From: Aliitabrizicola sp031425325
GTDB taxonomy: Bacteria > Pseudomonadota > Alphaproteobacteria > Rhodobacterales > Rhodobacteraceae
Direction: 5' to 3'
Length of the DNA stretch: 10,918 bases
Assembly (NCBI GenBank): GCA_031425325.1
Contig: JANPJD010000044.1
Location: 1 to 10,918, forward strand
Position numbers and translations under genes: made by a program. The notes beneath the pieces are model-generated. The model saw only the letters and a list, made by a program, of their open reading frames with translations, did no database searches and was not told where the DNA came from. Position 1 is the first letter of the stretch, and each line of letters begins with the position of its first letter. Below, piece after piece: positions 1 through 6,562 of this stretch.

Positions 1-1189
1 CCGGCAACCCTGCGCTTTGCTGGTAGGCGCTGATCGCCGCGGTGGTCCGAGAGCCGATCACCCCGTCCGCGCCCTCGGTGTCGAACCCGGCGGCGGTCAG
101 ACGGCGCTGCAGCTCCTGCCGGTCTGCGATCGTCATGCCGCGCGCATCGGGGGGAAACCCGCTGCGAATGGGCGGCCCGCCCGCCAGCCGGTCGGACAGG
201 TGGCCGACGCCGATCACGTAGCTTTCCGCGTTGTTGTAGCGCGTGATGACGGTGAAGTTGCGAAAGATCAGGAACGCGGGACCGTTCGCCCCCGCAGGCC
301 GGATCAGCGAGGCGGGTCCGTGGTTCGGCACGGCCCGCCCGTTCATGTCCCGCACGCCCGCCGCCGCCCAGTCGGCTGCCCCGCGCGTCGTCCCCCGCCC
401 GACGGGGCCTGCGTAACCCGCAGGCACCGCAACCTCGACGCCCCAGGGCTGTCCGCGCTGCCAGCCCGAGCGCTGGAGATAGGCCGCCGCTGAGGCCAGC
501 GCGTCCGTTGGATCGTCCGACCAGATGTCGCGCCGCCCGTCACCGGTGAAATCGACAGCATAGGCAAGGAACGAGGTCGGGATGAACTGGGTGTGGCCCA
601 TCGCCCCGGCCCAGCTTCCGGTCATGCGCGACGCCGGGATGTCGCCATTCTGCAGGATCTTCAGTGCGGCCACGAGTTGTTGCTCGAAGAAGGCCCCGCG
701 ACGACCGTCATAGGCCAGCGTCGACAGCGCCGAGATCACAGGCACCGATCCGCGCCGCGCGCCATAGCTGCTTTCCATCCCCCAGATCGCGGTCACGACC
801 TCTGCCTCGACGCCGAAGCGCGCCTCGATCTGCGAAAGCACGCCGCCATACTGGCTCAACGCTGCGCGCCCGTTGGCGACCCGCTCGTCCGAGGCGGCGA
901 TGGCGAGATAGTCCTCGAGGCTGCGGGTAAACTCGGTCTGGTTGCGGTCGCGCTCGATCACGTCGGGCAGAAAGCCCGCTCCGCGAAACGCCGAATCATA
1001 GGTTGCTCCAGACACCCCCGCCGCAGCCGCCCGTCCGCGAAACCCGGCGACCCAGGCATCCCAGCCCGCATTGGGGACGGCGCGCATCACCGGCTCGCTG
1101 GCACGCGTGACGCCCGCCCCGCCCCCGACACATCCCGCCAGCATCGAGGCCGCCAGCCCCAGCCCCACCATCCGCCGTGTCATCTGCAT
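1..1189 (-). CDS. Lytic murein transglycosylase (MltB family), lipoprotein, C-terminus cut by window edge
   Basis: Cleaves the glycan strand of peptidoglycan between MurNAc and GlcNAc, forming 1,6-anhydro ends, in the periplasm. Seen: 396 codons read leftward without a stop to the window edge. The N-terminus is basic then hydrophobic and ends in a lipobox LAGC with Cys20, which predicts a lipid-anchored protein. An SLT_2/MltB domain spans about residues 35-340, with the catalytic Glu139 in GMESSYG and the family-typical GAMGHTQFIPTSF further on. From about residue 353 a PG_binding_1 repeat begins (LQRRLTAAGF); it is unfinished, so probably 15-20 residues lie outside the window. The ATG at 1189 is preferred over the ATG at 1183 because AGGGG lies 7 bases upstream. 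It sits 91 bases downstream of sbtB on the same strand, but a hairpin element in between suggests a separate unit. The family is clear; which MltB paralogue it is cannot be told. Confidence 0.93.
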   Translation of the reverse strand, partial: MQMTRRMVGLGLAASMLAGCVGGGAGVTRASEPVMRAVPNAGWDAWVAGFRGRAAAAGVSGATYDSAFRGAGFLPDVIERDRNQTEFTRSLEDYLAIAASDERVANGRAALSQYGGVLSQIEARFGVEAEVVTAIWGMESSYGARRGSVPVISALSTLAYDGRRGAFFEQQLVAALKILQNGDIPASRMTGSWAGAMGHTQFIPTSFLAYAVDFTGDGRRDIWSDDPTDALASAAAYLQRSGWQRGQPWGVEVAVPAGYAGPVGRGTTRGAADWAAAGVRDMNGRAVPNHGPASLIRPAGANGPAFLIFRNFTVITRYNNAESYVIGVGHLSDRLAGGPPIRSGFPPDARGMTIADRQELQRRLTAAGFDTEGADGVIGSRTTAAISAYQQSAGLP

Positions 1190-1237
1190 CGCGTCGCCCC
1201 TGCCTTTTTCAATTTTGGCGAAAGTATCCTCGGGGGT

Positions 1238-1258
1238 CCGGGGGCGGAAGGCCCCCGG
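1238..1258 (-). repeat. GC-rich hairpin intergenic element, terminator-like
   Basis: An 8-bp perfect inverted repeat (CCGGGGGC at 1238-1245, GCCCCCGG at 1251-1258) with a 5-base loop lies between the sbtB stop and the transglycosylase start. On the minus strand the hairpin is followed by ACCCCCGAGGATACTTTCG and then an A/T-rich stretch. From memory, a hairpin followed by CCCCCGAGGATA(T/C)TT is a very common intergenic element in Rhodobacteraceae genomes. It probably terminates or punctuates the sbtB transcript, although the downstream T-run is short (TTT), so termination may be inefficient. Confidence 0.55.
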
Positions 1259-1280
1259 CGCTATGGACATGGGCCTCGGC

Positions 1281-1589
1281 TCAGAACCGCTCGGCCCGCA
1301 ACACTTCACAGTCGCTGACCGACACGACGCCGATATGCCTCTCGACCACCGCGAAAGCGGCCTCGAGCAGGACGTCGAGCCGCTCGGGGCGGATCAGGCA
1401 GACGACCGCGACCATCCCCTGCCGTCCAACCTGCCCCTCACGGGTCCAGCGGCCTGACCGGCCCGACCCGCCCAGCACCGGCAGCACGGTAAAGCCGGTG
1501 ACCCCCGCCTTTTCCAGCGCCCCGGTCAGGCGCGATTCCATCGGCGCCTCGATGATGATCTCGACCCGTTTCGCCTGATGCGTCTTCAT
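1281..1589 (-). CDS. sbtB: PII-like regulator of bicarbonate uptake, SbtB family
   Basis: A 102-residue PII-fold protein, predicted to form trimers, bind adenyl nucleotides and control the SbtA permease encoded just upstream; in cyanobacteria SbtB binds cAMP, AMP, ADP and ATP and plugs SbtA. Seen: a beta strand opening (RVEIIIEAP, residues 8-16), the Gly-rich GGSGRSGRW (40-48) leading into the T-loop, and a C-terminal strand GVVSVSDCEVL (87-97). The protein ends at Phe102, exactly where cyanobacterial SbtB continues into the CGPxGC redox loop, so that loop is absent. The start is well supported: GGAGG lies 5 bases upstream, and the ATG is separated from the sbtA stop by a single base, implying translational coupling. 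It could be labelled a generic P-II nitrogen regulator, but the neighbour argues for SbtB. Confidence 0.85.
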   Translation of the reverse strand: MKTHQAKRVEIIIEAPMESRLTGALEKAGVTGFTVLPVLGGSGRSGRWTREGQVGRQGMVAVVCLIRPERLDVLLEAAFAVVERHIGVVSVSDCEVLRAERF

Positions 1590-1590
1590 C

Positions 1591-2568
1591 TCATCCTCCG
1601 GCCAGCGCGCTTGCGAGGGCCACGTAAAGCGGGATGCCCACCGTCAGGTTGAACGGAAAGGTCACGCCCAGCGACAACGTCAGATAGACGCTCGGGTTCG
1701 CCTCGGGCAGGGCCACGCGCATCGCCGCGGGCACCGCGATATAGCTGGCCGAGGCCGCGAGCGTCATCATCAGCGCGACCCCGCCCGCCGACAGGCCAAG
1801 CGCAAGGCCCATGCCAAGCCCCGTCGCCGCACCGATCAGGGGCATGGTCAGGCCGAAGACCAGCGCGCCCGGCCCCAGCACCCCGCGCGCGCCGCGCAGG
1901 CCTCGCCCCGCCACAAGGCCCATGTCGAGGAGGAAAAGGCAGAGCACACCCTGAAAGGGCGAAACGATGAAGCTCTCGATCCGCGCCATTCCGTCGGCGC
2001 CAGTCACCAGCCCGATGACGAACGAGCCGACCAGAAGCACGATCGAGCCGTTCAGCAGGATCTCGCGCCACAGTTCGGCATCCATCCGGCTGCCGCCGCC
2101 CCCGCGCGTCGCGAGCCACAGCGCCGAGACGATGGCGGGCGCTTCCATCGCGGCGGCGACCGCGACCATGTAGCCTTCCGAGGCGATGCCCCGCCCGGCC
2201 AGGACCGAGGTTGCCGTCACGAAGGTCACGATGCTGATCGAGCCGTAATGTGCGGCTACGGCAGCCGCGTCGGTCACGCTCATGCCCGTCAGGACGCGCA
2301 ACAGGGCGAAGGCGAGGAACGGCAGCCCGAAGGACAGCACCACCCCACCCGCAAGGGCCGCGATCAGACGGCCATCAAGGCCATAGTCCGCGACCGCGGC
2401 CCCGCCCTTGAAGCCGATCGCGAACAGAAGATAGATCGACAGCGCCTTGGCCGCCGCCTCGGGCACGCTCAACTCTGAGCGCGCGAGTGCCGCGAACAGG
2501 CCGAGCGCGAAGCACAGGATCATCGGCGACAGCAAGTTGTCGCGGGCGAGTGACAGGATTTCGGTCAT
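1591..2568 (-). CDS. sbtA: Sodium-dependent bicarbonate transporter, SbtA family
   Basis: An inner-membrane permease predicted to import bicarbonate with sodium. The 325 residues are mostly hydrophobic, consistent with ten membrane helices in two halves of five, split by a hydrophilic loop at about residues 154-169. Motifs that match the SbtA family as I know it are AAHYGSISIVTF (105-116), LFLLDMGLVAG in the second half, and the conserved C-terminal stretch beginning SASYIAVPAAMR at 273 and containing FPFNLTVGIP. It is shorter than cyanobacterial SbtA (about 370 residues), as is usual for proteobacterial members, mainly through a shorter central loop. The start has AAGG 5 bases upstream. It lies 51 bases after the carbonic anhydrase gene and one base before sbtB, so the three should be co-transcribed. 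Substrate is inferred from family and neighbours. Confidence 0.9.
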   Translation of the reverse strand: MTEILSLARDNLLSPMILCFALGLFAALARSELSVPEAAAKALSIYLLFAIGFKGGAAVADYGLDGRLIAALAGGVVLSFGLPFLAFALLRVLTGMSVTDAAAVAAHYGSISIVTFVTATSVLAGRGIASEGYMVAVAAAMEAPAIVSALWLATRGGGGSRMDAELWREILLNGSIVLLVGSFVIGLVTGADGMARIESFIVSPFQGVLCLFLLDMGLVAGRGLRGARGVLGPGALVFGLTMPLIGAATGLGMGLALGLSAGGVALMMTLAASASYIAVPAAMRVALPEANPSVYLTLSLGVTFPFNLTVGIPLYVALASALAGG

Positions 2569-2619
2569 GTGTGCCTTGCGTTTCCCCGCACCCTATCAGG
2601 CGAAGCGCGGCACGAAAGA

Positions 2620-3267
2620 TCAGATCGCGACGAACGCGCGAAGATGCGGATCATACTGTTCCAGCCCGCCCGCGCCGGTATCCGTCCAGAGGCCATGCAC
2701 CGTAAGGCGCTCGTCGGCGATGGCCTCGACCACAAAGGGGAAGGTCATCAGGTTCTCGAGGCTGATCAGCACCGCTTCCTTTTCCATAGCCTGCACCCGT
2801 GCGGACGCCTCGATCCCTTCGGTGCGTTCGAAGCCGGGGCGCAGGATGTCCATCCAGCGGCCGACGAAACTGGACGCGGCCTCGAGGTCTGGCGCATGGC
2901 CAAGGCACATGTCGTGGCAGCCCTTGACCCCGCCACAGTTCGAATGACCCAGCACCACGATATGGGCGACGCGCAGCGCCGCAACCGCGTACTCCAGGGC
3001 CGCCGACGTGCCGTGGTACTGCCCGTCCGGGTTAAAGGGCGGCACGAGGCCCGCGATGTTGCGATGAATGAAGAACTCGCCCTCGTCGGCGCCGAAGATC
3101 GAGGTCACGTGAACCCGGCTGTCGCAGCACGAGATGATCATGGCGCGGGGCATCTGGCCGGCTTCGGCAAGCCTGCGATACCAGGCCTTGTTGTCCTGAT
3201 ATGTGGTCGCGCGCCAGCCCTGGAAGCGCTGCACCAGATAGGCCGGAAGCGGTCTTGCCTGATCCAT
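2620..3267 (-). CDS. Beta-class carbonic anhydrase
   Basis: Interconverts CO2 and bicarbonate in the cytoplasm. The 215-residue length is typical of bacterial beta-carbonic anhydrases. Seen: the active-site motif CCDSR, giving zinc ligand Cys47 and the Asp49-Arg51 dyad, and GHSNCGG, giving zinc ligands His108 and Cys111. HRNIAG (68-73) and the helix GTSAALEYAV (86-95) are further family signatures. No signal peptide is visible, so it is cytoplasmic. The ATG at 3267 has GGAG 5 bases upstream. It is the first gene of the minus-strand unit carbonic anhydrase - sbtA - sbtB, which fits a role in balancing imported bicarbonate with CO2, or in supplying bicarbonate to carboxylases. It is transcribed divergently from the gene at 3404. 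Confidence 0.96.
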   Translation of the reverse strand: MDQARPLPAYLVQRFQGWRATTYQDNKAWYRRLAEAGQMPRAMIISCCDSRVHVTSIFGADEGEFFIHRNIAGLVPPFNPDGQYHGTSAALEYAVAALRVAHIVVLGHSNCGGVKGCHDMCLGHAPDLEAASSFVGRWMDILRPGFERTEGIEASARVQAMEKEAVLISLENLMTFPFVVEAIADERLTVHGLWTDTGAGGLEQYDPHLRAFVAI

Positions 3268-3330
3268 GGTCGCTCCGTCCCGGGTATCGGGGCTTGGTAG
3301 GCCGACGATGGCGACAATTCGAGGGGTTTA

Positions 3331-3345
3331 TTGCGGGGGCCGCAA
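3331..3345. promoter_or_regulatory. 15-bp dyad in the divergent intergenic region
   Basis: TTGCGGGGGCCGCAA is a 6-bp inverted repeat around GGG, located 64 bases upstream of the carbonic anhydrase start and 59 bases upstream of the gene at 3404. It contains a T-N11-A arrangement as used by LysR-type regulators. Such regulators (CcmR, CmpR, CbbR) control inorganic-carbon genes in other bacteria, but no regulator gene is present here, so any link is inference. On the plus strand a short T-rich stretch follows, so a weak hairpin terminator is an alternative reading. Confidence 0.3.
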
Positions 3346-3403
3346 CCTTTTCTTCAGGACGCCGCGCAACCATGGCGTCGGGTGTGACGAAAGGCTGTGG
3401 GTG

Positions 3404-3787
3404 ATGTCTGGGACAGTGACGGTCTTGCGACCGAAAGATCGTGTGCGGCAGGACGCGGAACCGATCGCGGCGATGTACCGTGATCTCGGTACGGCCGCCG
3501 CCGAACAGGTGGTCACGCGGGCGCTCGGCGAGATCGCCCTGACGATGGCCGCACTGGCGGAACGGGTTCGCGACCGCGACCTGTCGGACCTGCCGCGCAG
3601 GCTGCGGCGGTTGCAGCGGATGGCCGAACATCTCGGGATGGTCAGTCTGGGCAGCGTGTCGTCCGAGGTGCGCCAGTGCCTCGAAAACGGTGATGGAACT
3701 GCGTTCGCCGCAGTCTGGGCCAGGCTGATGCGGATTGCCGAACGCTCGCTCGCCACCGACAAGGACGTCCTCGATCAGACGCTTTAG
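3404..3787 (+). CDS. Small all-helical protein, HPt-like without the phospho-histidine
   Basis: I do not recognise a named family for this 127-residue protein. It is Arg/Ala/Leu-rich with predicted helices at about 20-55, 60-76 and 80-118, and has no signal peptide or membrane segment. The segment RRLQRMAEHLG (68-78) followed by a helix and CLENGD (90s) resembles the layout of a histidine phosphotransfer domain (HxLKGxAxxLG, then a Gly-Asp turn). Arg68 sits where the phosphorylated His would be, and the Lys-Gly pair is also missing. The start at 3404 is chosen over the open frame's upstream start at 3266, which would overlap the divergent gene's leader; AAAGG lies 9 bases before it. It precedes the aminopeptidase by 86 bases in the same direction. 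Function unknown. Confidence 0.72.
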   Translation: MSGTVTVLRPKDRVRQDAEPIAAMYRDLGTAAAEQVVTRALGEIALTMAALAERVRDRDLSDLPRRLRRLQRMAEHLGMVSLGSVSSEVRQCLENGDGTAFAAVWARLMRIAERSLATDKDVLDQTL

Positions 3788-3815
3788 GGTCGGCTGCCCC
3801 GGCACCCGACGGGGC

Positions 3816-3845
3816 TTGGCGGCGCGCCGTGGCTGCGGCTAGGGT
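3816..3845 (+). promoter_or_regulatory. Candidate sigma-70-type promoter for the aminopeptidase gene
   Basis: TTGGCG at 3816-3821 and TAGGGT at 3840-3845 are separated by 18 bases and lie about 30 bases upstream of the start at 3874, leaving a short leader. The spacing and position are right for a housekeeping promoter, but the -10 match is partial and in GC-rich DNA such a pair could be chance. Confidence 0.35.
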
Positions 3846-3873
3846 GCGGCAACCCTTGCCCGGAACACGCCCC

Positions 3874-5250
3874 ATGCCGCTTCGCTTTGCCGAACCAGAC
3901 GCACCGTCCCTGCCGATTCATCTGATCGCCTCATCCGATCTTGAGGGCTGGCTCGACAGTCAGGACACGACGATCCGCGACTGGCTCAAGGCGTCCGGCT
4001 TCACCGCGGCCTTGGGAGAGACCCGGCTGCTTCCGGGGCCGGGGGGCCTCGGCGGGGCGGTGTTTGGCCTTGGCACACCAGAGGCACGCGCACGTGGGCG
4101 TTTTCTGCTCGCACGTGCCGCCCAGGCCTTGCCCGAGGGCGACTGGCATCTGGCGACGCAATTTTCGCCCGAGGATCGCGACGAGGCAGCCCTCGGCTGG
4201 CTTCTGGCCGCCTATCGCTTCGACCGCTACAAGGCCGGTGCAGCCGCCACCGCCCGCCTGAAAGCCCCCGAAGGCTGCGACGCCCCGCGCCTTGAAGCCA
4301 TCGCGGCGGGCGAGGCGCTGACCCGCGATCTCATCAATACGCCAGCCTCGGACCTCGGCCCGGCTGAACTCGCCGCGGCGGTGACCCACCTTGCGGCTCG
4401 CCATGGTGCCAGCGTCGCCATCACGATGGGCGACGATCTGCAGCGCGGCTTTCCGATGATCCACGCGGTCGGACATGGCTCGGATCGCGCGCCCCGTCTG
4501 GTCGACCTGCGCTGGGGAGAGACGGGTCCGGCAGTCACGCTGGTGGGCAAGGGGGTGTGCTTCGACACGGGCGGGCTGAACCTGAAGCCCAGCGCAGGCA
4601 TGCAACTGATGAAGAAGGACATGGGCGGGGCCGCGACGGTTCTCGGGCTGGCGCAGATGGTGATGACGCTGAACCTGCCGCTGCGCCTGCGCGTCCTGAT
4701 CCCCGCCGTCGAGAATGCCGTGTCGGGCCGCGCGATGCGCCCCAAGGACATCCTGACCTCGCGCAGGGGCCTGACGGTCGAGGTGAACGACACCGATGCT
4801 GAAGGGCGGCTGGTGCTGGCCGATGCCCTGGCCCTCGCCTGCGAAGAGCGGCCCGACATCCTGATCTCGATGGCGACCCTGACGGGGGCGGCGCGCGTGG
4901 CGGTCGGGCCGGACCTTGCTCCCTATTACACCGACGATCCCGATCTTTCGGCGGCACTCGAGGAGGGCGCGCGTGCGGTCCGCGATCCGGTGTGGCGGAT
5001 GCCGTTCTGGACGCCCTATGAAAGCGTGATCGAGCCCGGAATCGCCGATCTCGACAATGCGCCGGGGTTTGGCTTTGCGGGCTCGATCACCGCCGCACTC
5101 TTCCTGCGGCGCTTCGTCAGCGACACGCGTTACCTGCATTTCGACATCTACGGGCATCAGCCTGCCGATGCCCCTGCCCGCCCCAAGGGCGGTGTCGGCC
5201 AAGGCGCACGGGCGATCCTTGAGGCGCTGCCCCGGATGCTGCGCGCGTGA
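3874..5250 (+). CDS. Leucyl aminopeptidase family protein (peptidase M17)
   Basis: A cytoplasmic dimetal aminopeptidase that removes N-terminal residues from peptides. All expected active-site residues are present: metal ligands Lys226 and Asp231 (VGKGVCFDTGG), Asp249 (MKKDMGG), Asp308 and Glu310, and the catalytic Lys238 and Arg312. The signature octapeptide reads NDTDAEGRL, a slight variant of NTDAEGRL. The spacings between these residues equal those in E. coli PepA. At 458 residues it is shorter than PepA (503) because the N-terminal domain is reduced. The ATG at 3874 is preferred over an upstream in-frame GTG/ATG-type start at 3829, since GGAA lies 8 bases ahead and a candidate promoter ends at 3845. 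Its TGA overlaps the GTG start of the NlpC/P60 gene, so the two are translationally coupled. Substrate preference is unknown; murein peptides are a reasonable guess. Confidence 0.95.
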   Translation: MPLRFAEPDAPSLPIHLIASSDLEGWLDSQDTTIRDWLKASGFTAALGETRLLPGPGGLGGAVFGLGTPEARARGRFLLARAAQALPEGDWHLATQFSPEDRDEAALGWLLAAYRFDRYKAGAAATARLKAPEGCDAPRLEAIAAGEALTRDLINTPASDLGPAELAAAVTHLAARHGASVAITMGDDLQRGFPMIHAVGHGSDRAPRLVDLRWGETGPAVTLVGKGVCFDTGGLNLKPSAGMQLMKKDMGGAATVLGLAQMVMTLNLPLRLRVLIPAVENAVSGRAMRPKDILTSRRGLTVEVNDTDAEGRLVLADALALACEERPDILISMATLTGAARVAVGPDLAPYYTDDPDLSAALEEGARAVRDPVWRMPFWTPYESVIEPGIADLDNAPGFGFAGSITAALFLRRFVSDTRYLHFDIYGHQPADAPARPKGGVGQGARAILEALPRMLRA

Positions 5251-6065
5251 GCGATCCGCGCCTTACCCCGGCCAACGGACGCGCCGCGCTGGAGCGGCTG
5301 CGCGGGCAGGTCGACGCGCCCCGCTTCGTGCCGGGCGAGGCGGCGCGGGTGACCGTGCCGCTCTCCGACCTGTGCCGCAGCCCCGGCGGGGCGCGGGATC
5401 GCCAGCTTCTGTGGGGCGAAGCCGTGACCGTGATCGACCGGCAGGACGGCTGGGCCTTTGTCGAGGCGGCCCGCGACGGCTATTGCGGCTATCTGCGCGA
5501 AGTCTACCTCGGACCGGCGCGGCCAGCGACGCATCGCGTGACGGCCCCCGCCACGCATCTTTACCCTGAGCCGCGCGTGCAGGCCCACGAGACCGCCGCC
5601 CTGTCCTTCGGCGCGCTGCTGACGGTGAATGGGGGCAGCGGGCAGTTCGTCTCGACCCCCGACGGGTTCGTGCCAGCTCAGCATGTCCGCCCGCTCGCCA
5701 AGGTCTTTGACGATCCGGTTTACGTGGCCGGGCTGTTTCTCGGGACGCCCTATCTGTGGGGCGGCAACAGCCGAGACGGCATCGACTGCTCGGGCCTCGT
5801 GCAGGCTGCATGGCTGGCCTGCGGCAGGGCCTGCCCCGGCGACAGCGACCTGCAACAGTCGCTGGGGCGGCCGCTGGCGGACGATGTCCCCCATGCGCGC
5901 GGCGATCTGATCTTCTGGCCGGGCCATGTGGCGATCATGGCCGACGAGGCCCGCGTGCTCCACGCGACCGGTCACGCAATGGCCGTGGTCCTTGAGGATC
6001 TGACCGAGGCGACGGCGCGCATCGCGGCGCTTGGCCACGGGATCGTGGTGCGGCGACGCTGCTAG
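5247..6065 (+). CDS. NlpC/P60 (C40) cysteine peptidase with N-terminal SH3-like domains
   Basis: Predicted to cut cell-wall peptides, typically the D-Glu-meso-diaminopimelate bond. The 272-residue protein has two bacterial SH3-like segments (about 30-92 and 95-150), then an NlpC/P60 domain. The catalytic Cys181 lies in GIDCSGLVQ, His227 in GHVAIM, and the third polar residue is His239, 12 residues later as in E. coli Spr. No signal peptide or lipobox is visible, so a cytoplasmic role in recycling imported murein peptides (like dipeptidyl-peptidase VI) is more likely than a periplasmic one. It starts with GTG overlapping the aminopeptidase stop (GTGA), with no clear ribosome binding site of its own. 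The gene ends tail to tail with the DUF2794 gene, overlapping it by 3 bases within CTAG. Confidence 0.93.
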   Translation: MSDPRLTPANGRAALERLRGQVDAPRFVPGEAARVTVPLSDLCRSPGGARDRQLLWGEAVTVIDRQDGWAFVEAARDGYCGYLREVYLGPARPATHRVTAPATHLYPEPRVQAHETAALSFGALLTVNGGSGQFVSTPDGFVPAQHVRPLAKVFDDPVYVAGLFLGTPYLWGGNSRDGIDCSGLVQAAWLACGRACPGDSDLQQSLGRPLADDVPHARGDLIFWPGHVAIMADEARVLHATGHAMAVVLEDLTEATARIAALGHGIVVRRRC

Positions 6066-6409
6066 TCGACCGGGCGGATCAGCTTGCGTTCCAGAACCTT
6101 GAGCACGACCGCAAGGTCGTGACCGCGACGCACGACCTCGCCGTTCATCGCAACGACCGCATAAAGACCCTGACGGGTCCGCAGCTTCGGTCTTTTCTCG
6201 ATCCGGTAGAGCGGATTTTCGGCTGTACGACGAAAGACGCTGAAGATCGCCACGTCCCGAAGGCAGGAGATTCCGTAGTCCCGCCACTCACCCGCCGCGA
6301 CCATCCGCCCATAGAGGCCAAGGATCAGCCCCAGCTCGCGGCGATCGAAACTGACCTCCTCGGCGAGGCGGGGCGCGAAGGGAAACGGAGTCGGCGGCTG
6401 GACCGTCAT
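6062..6409 (-). CDS. DUF2794 domain-containing protein
   Basis: A 115-residue soluble protein of the alphaproteobacterial DUF2794 family, function unknown. Recognised by FDRREL (24-29 with this start), LGLYGRMVAAGEWRDYG, FSVFRRTAENPLYRIEK and the Arg-rich C-terminal half. No catalytic motif, signal peptide or membrane segment is visible. The ATG at 6409 is chosen; a TTG two codons upstream is possible. There is no Shine-Dalgarno sequence, but a candidate promoter ends 6 bases before the ATG, so a leaderless message is possible. The 3' end shares CTAG with the convergent NlpC/P60 gene, and no terminator is visible between them, so each transcript may run antisense into the other. Confidence 0.88.
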   Translation of the reverse strand: MTVQPPTPFPFAPRLAEEVSFDRRELGLILGLYGRMVAAGEWRDYGISCLRDVAIFSVFRRTAENPLYRIEKRPKLRTRQGLYAVVAMNGEVVRRGHDLAVVLKVLERKLIRPVD

Positions 6410-6415
6410 CCGCAA

Positions 6416-6443
6416 ACTTTAGCCACGGCGGACGTCAAATCAA
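6416..6443 (-). promoter_or_regulatory. Candidate promoter placing transcription start at the DUF2794 ATG
   Basis: On the minus strand TTGATT (6443-6438) and TAAAGT (6421-6416) are 16 bases apart, and 6 bases separate the -10 from the ATG at 6409. If used, the message would be leaderless, which would explain the missing ribosome binding site. Each hexamer matches the consensus at four of six positions. Confidence 0.4.
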
Positions 6444-6562
6444 CCCTGACGGCACCGCTGCCCAGTTTGCGCCTTGGAAACACCGCCAAAACTCCCGCGC
6501 AGCTCCGTTTCGCCGCCCCAAACAGGTGCGACATAAGACAAGTAACGAGTGACCTTTTGCAC

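Noticed and set aside
3266..3403. N-terminal extension of the 3404 gene to a start at 3266
   Set aside because: The extra 46 residues are of unusual composition, span the divergent regulatory region and overlap the carbonic anhydrase start; the internal ATG at 3404 has a ribosome binding site.
3796..3815. Hairpin GCCCCG...CGGGGC after the HPt-like gene, as a terminator
   Set aside because: Only 6 bp with no T-run after it, and it abuts the candidate promoter of the aminopeptidase, so it is too weak to call.
3931..5202. A 423-codon minus-strand frame opposite the aminopeptidase
   Set aside because: The plus-strand frame has the complete M17 active site; the antisense frame has no motif.
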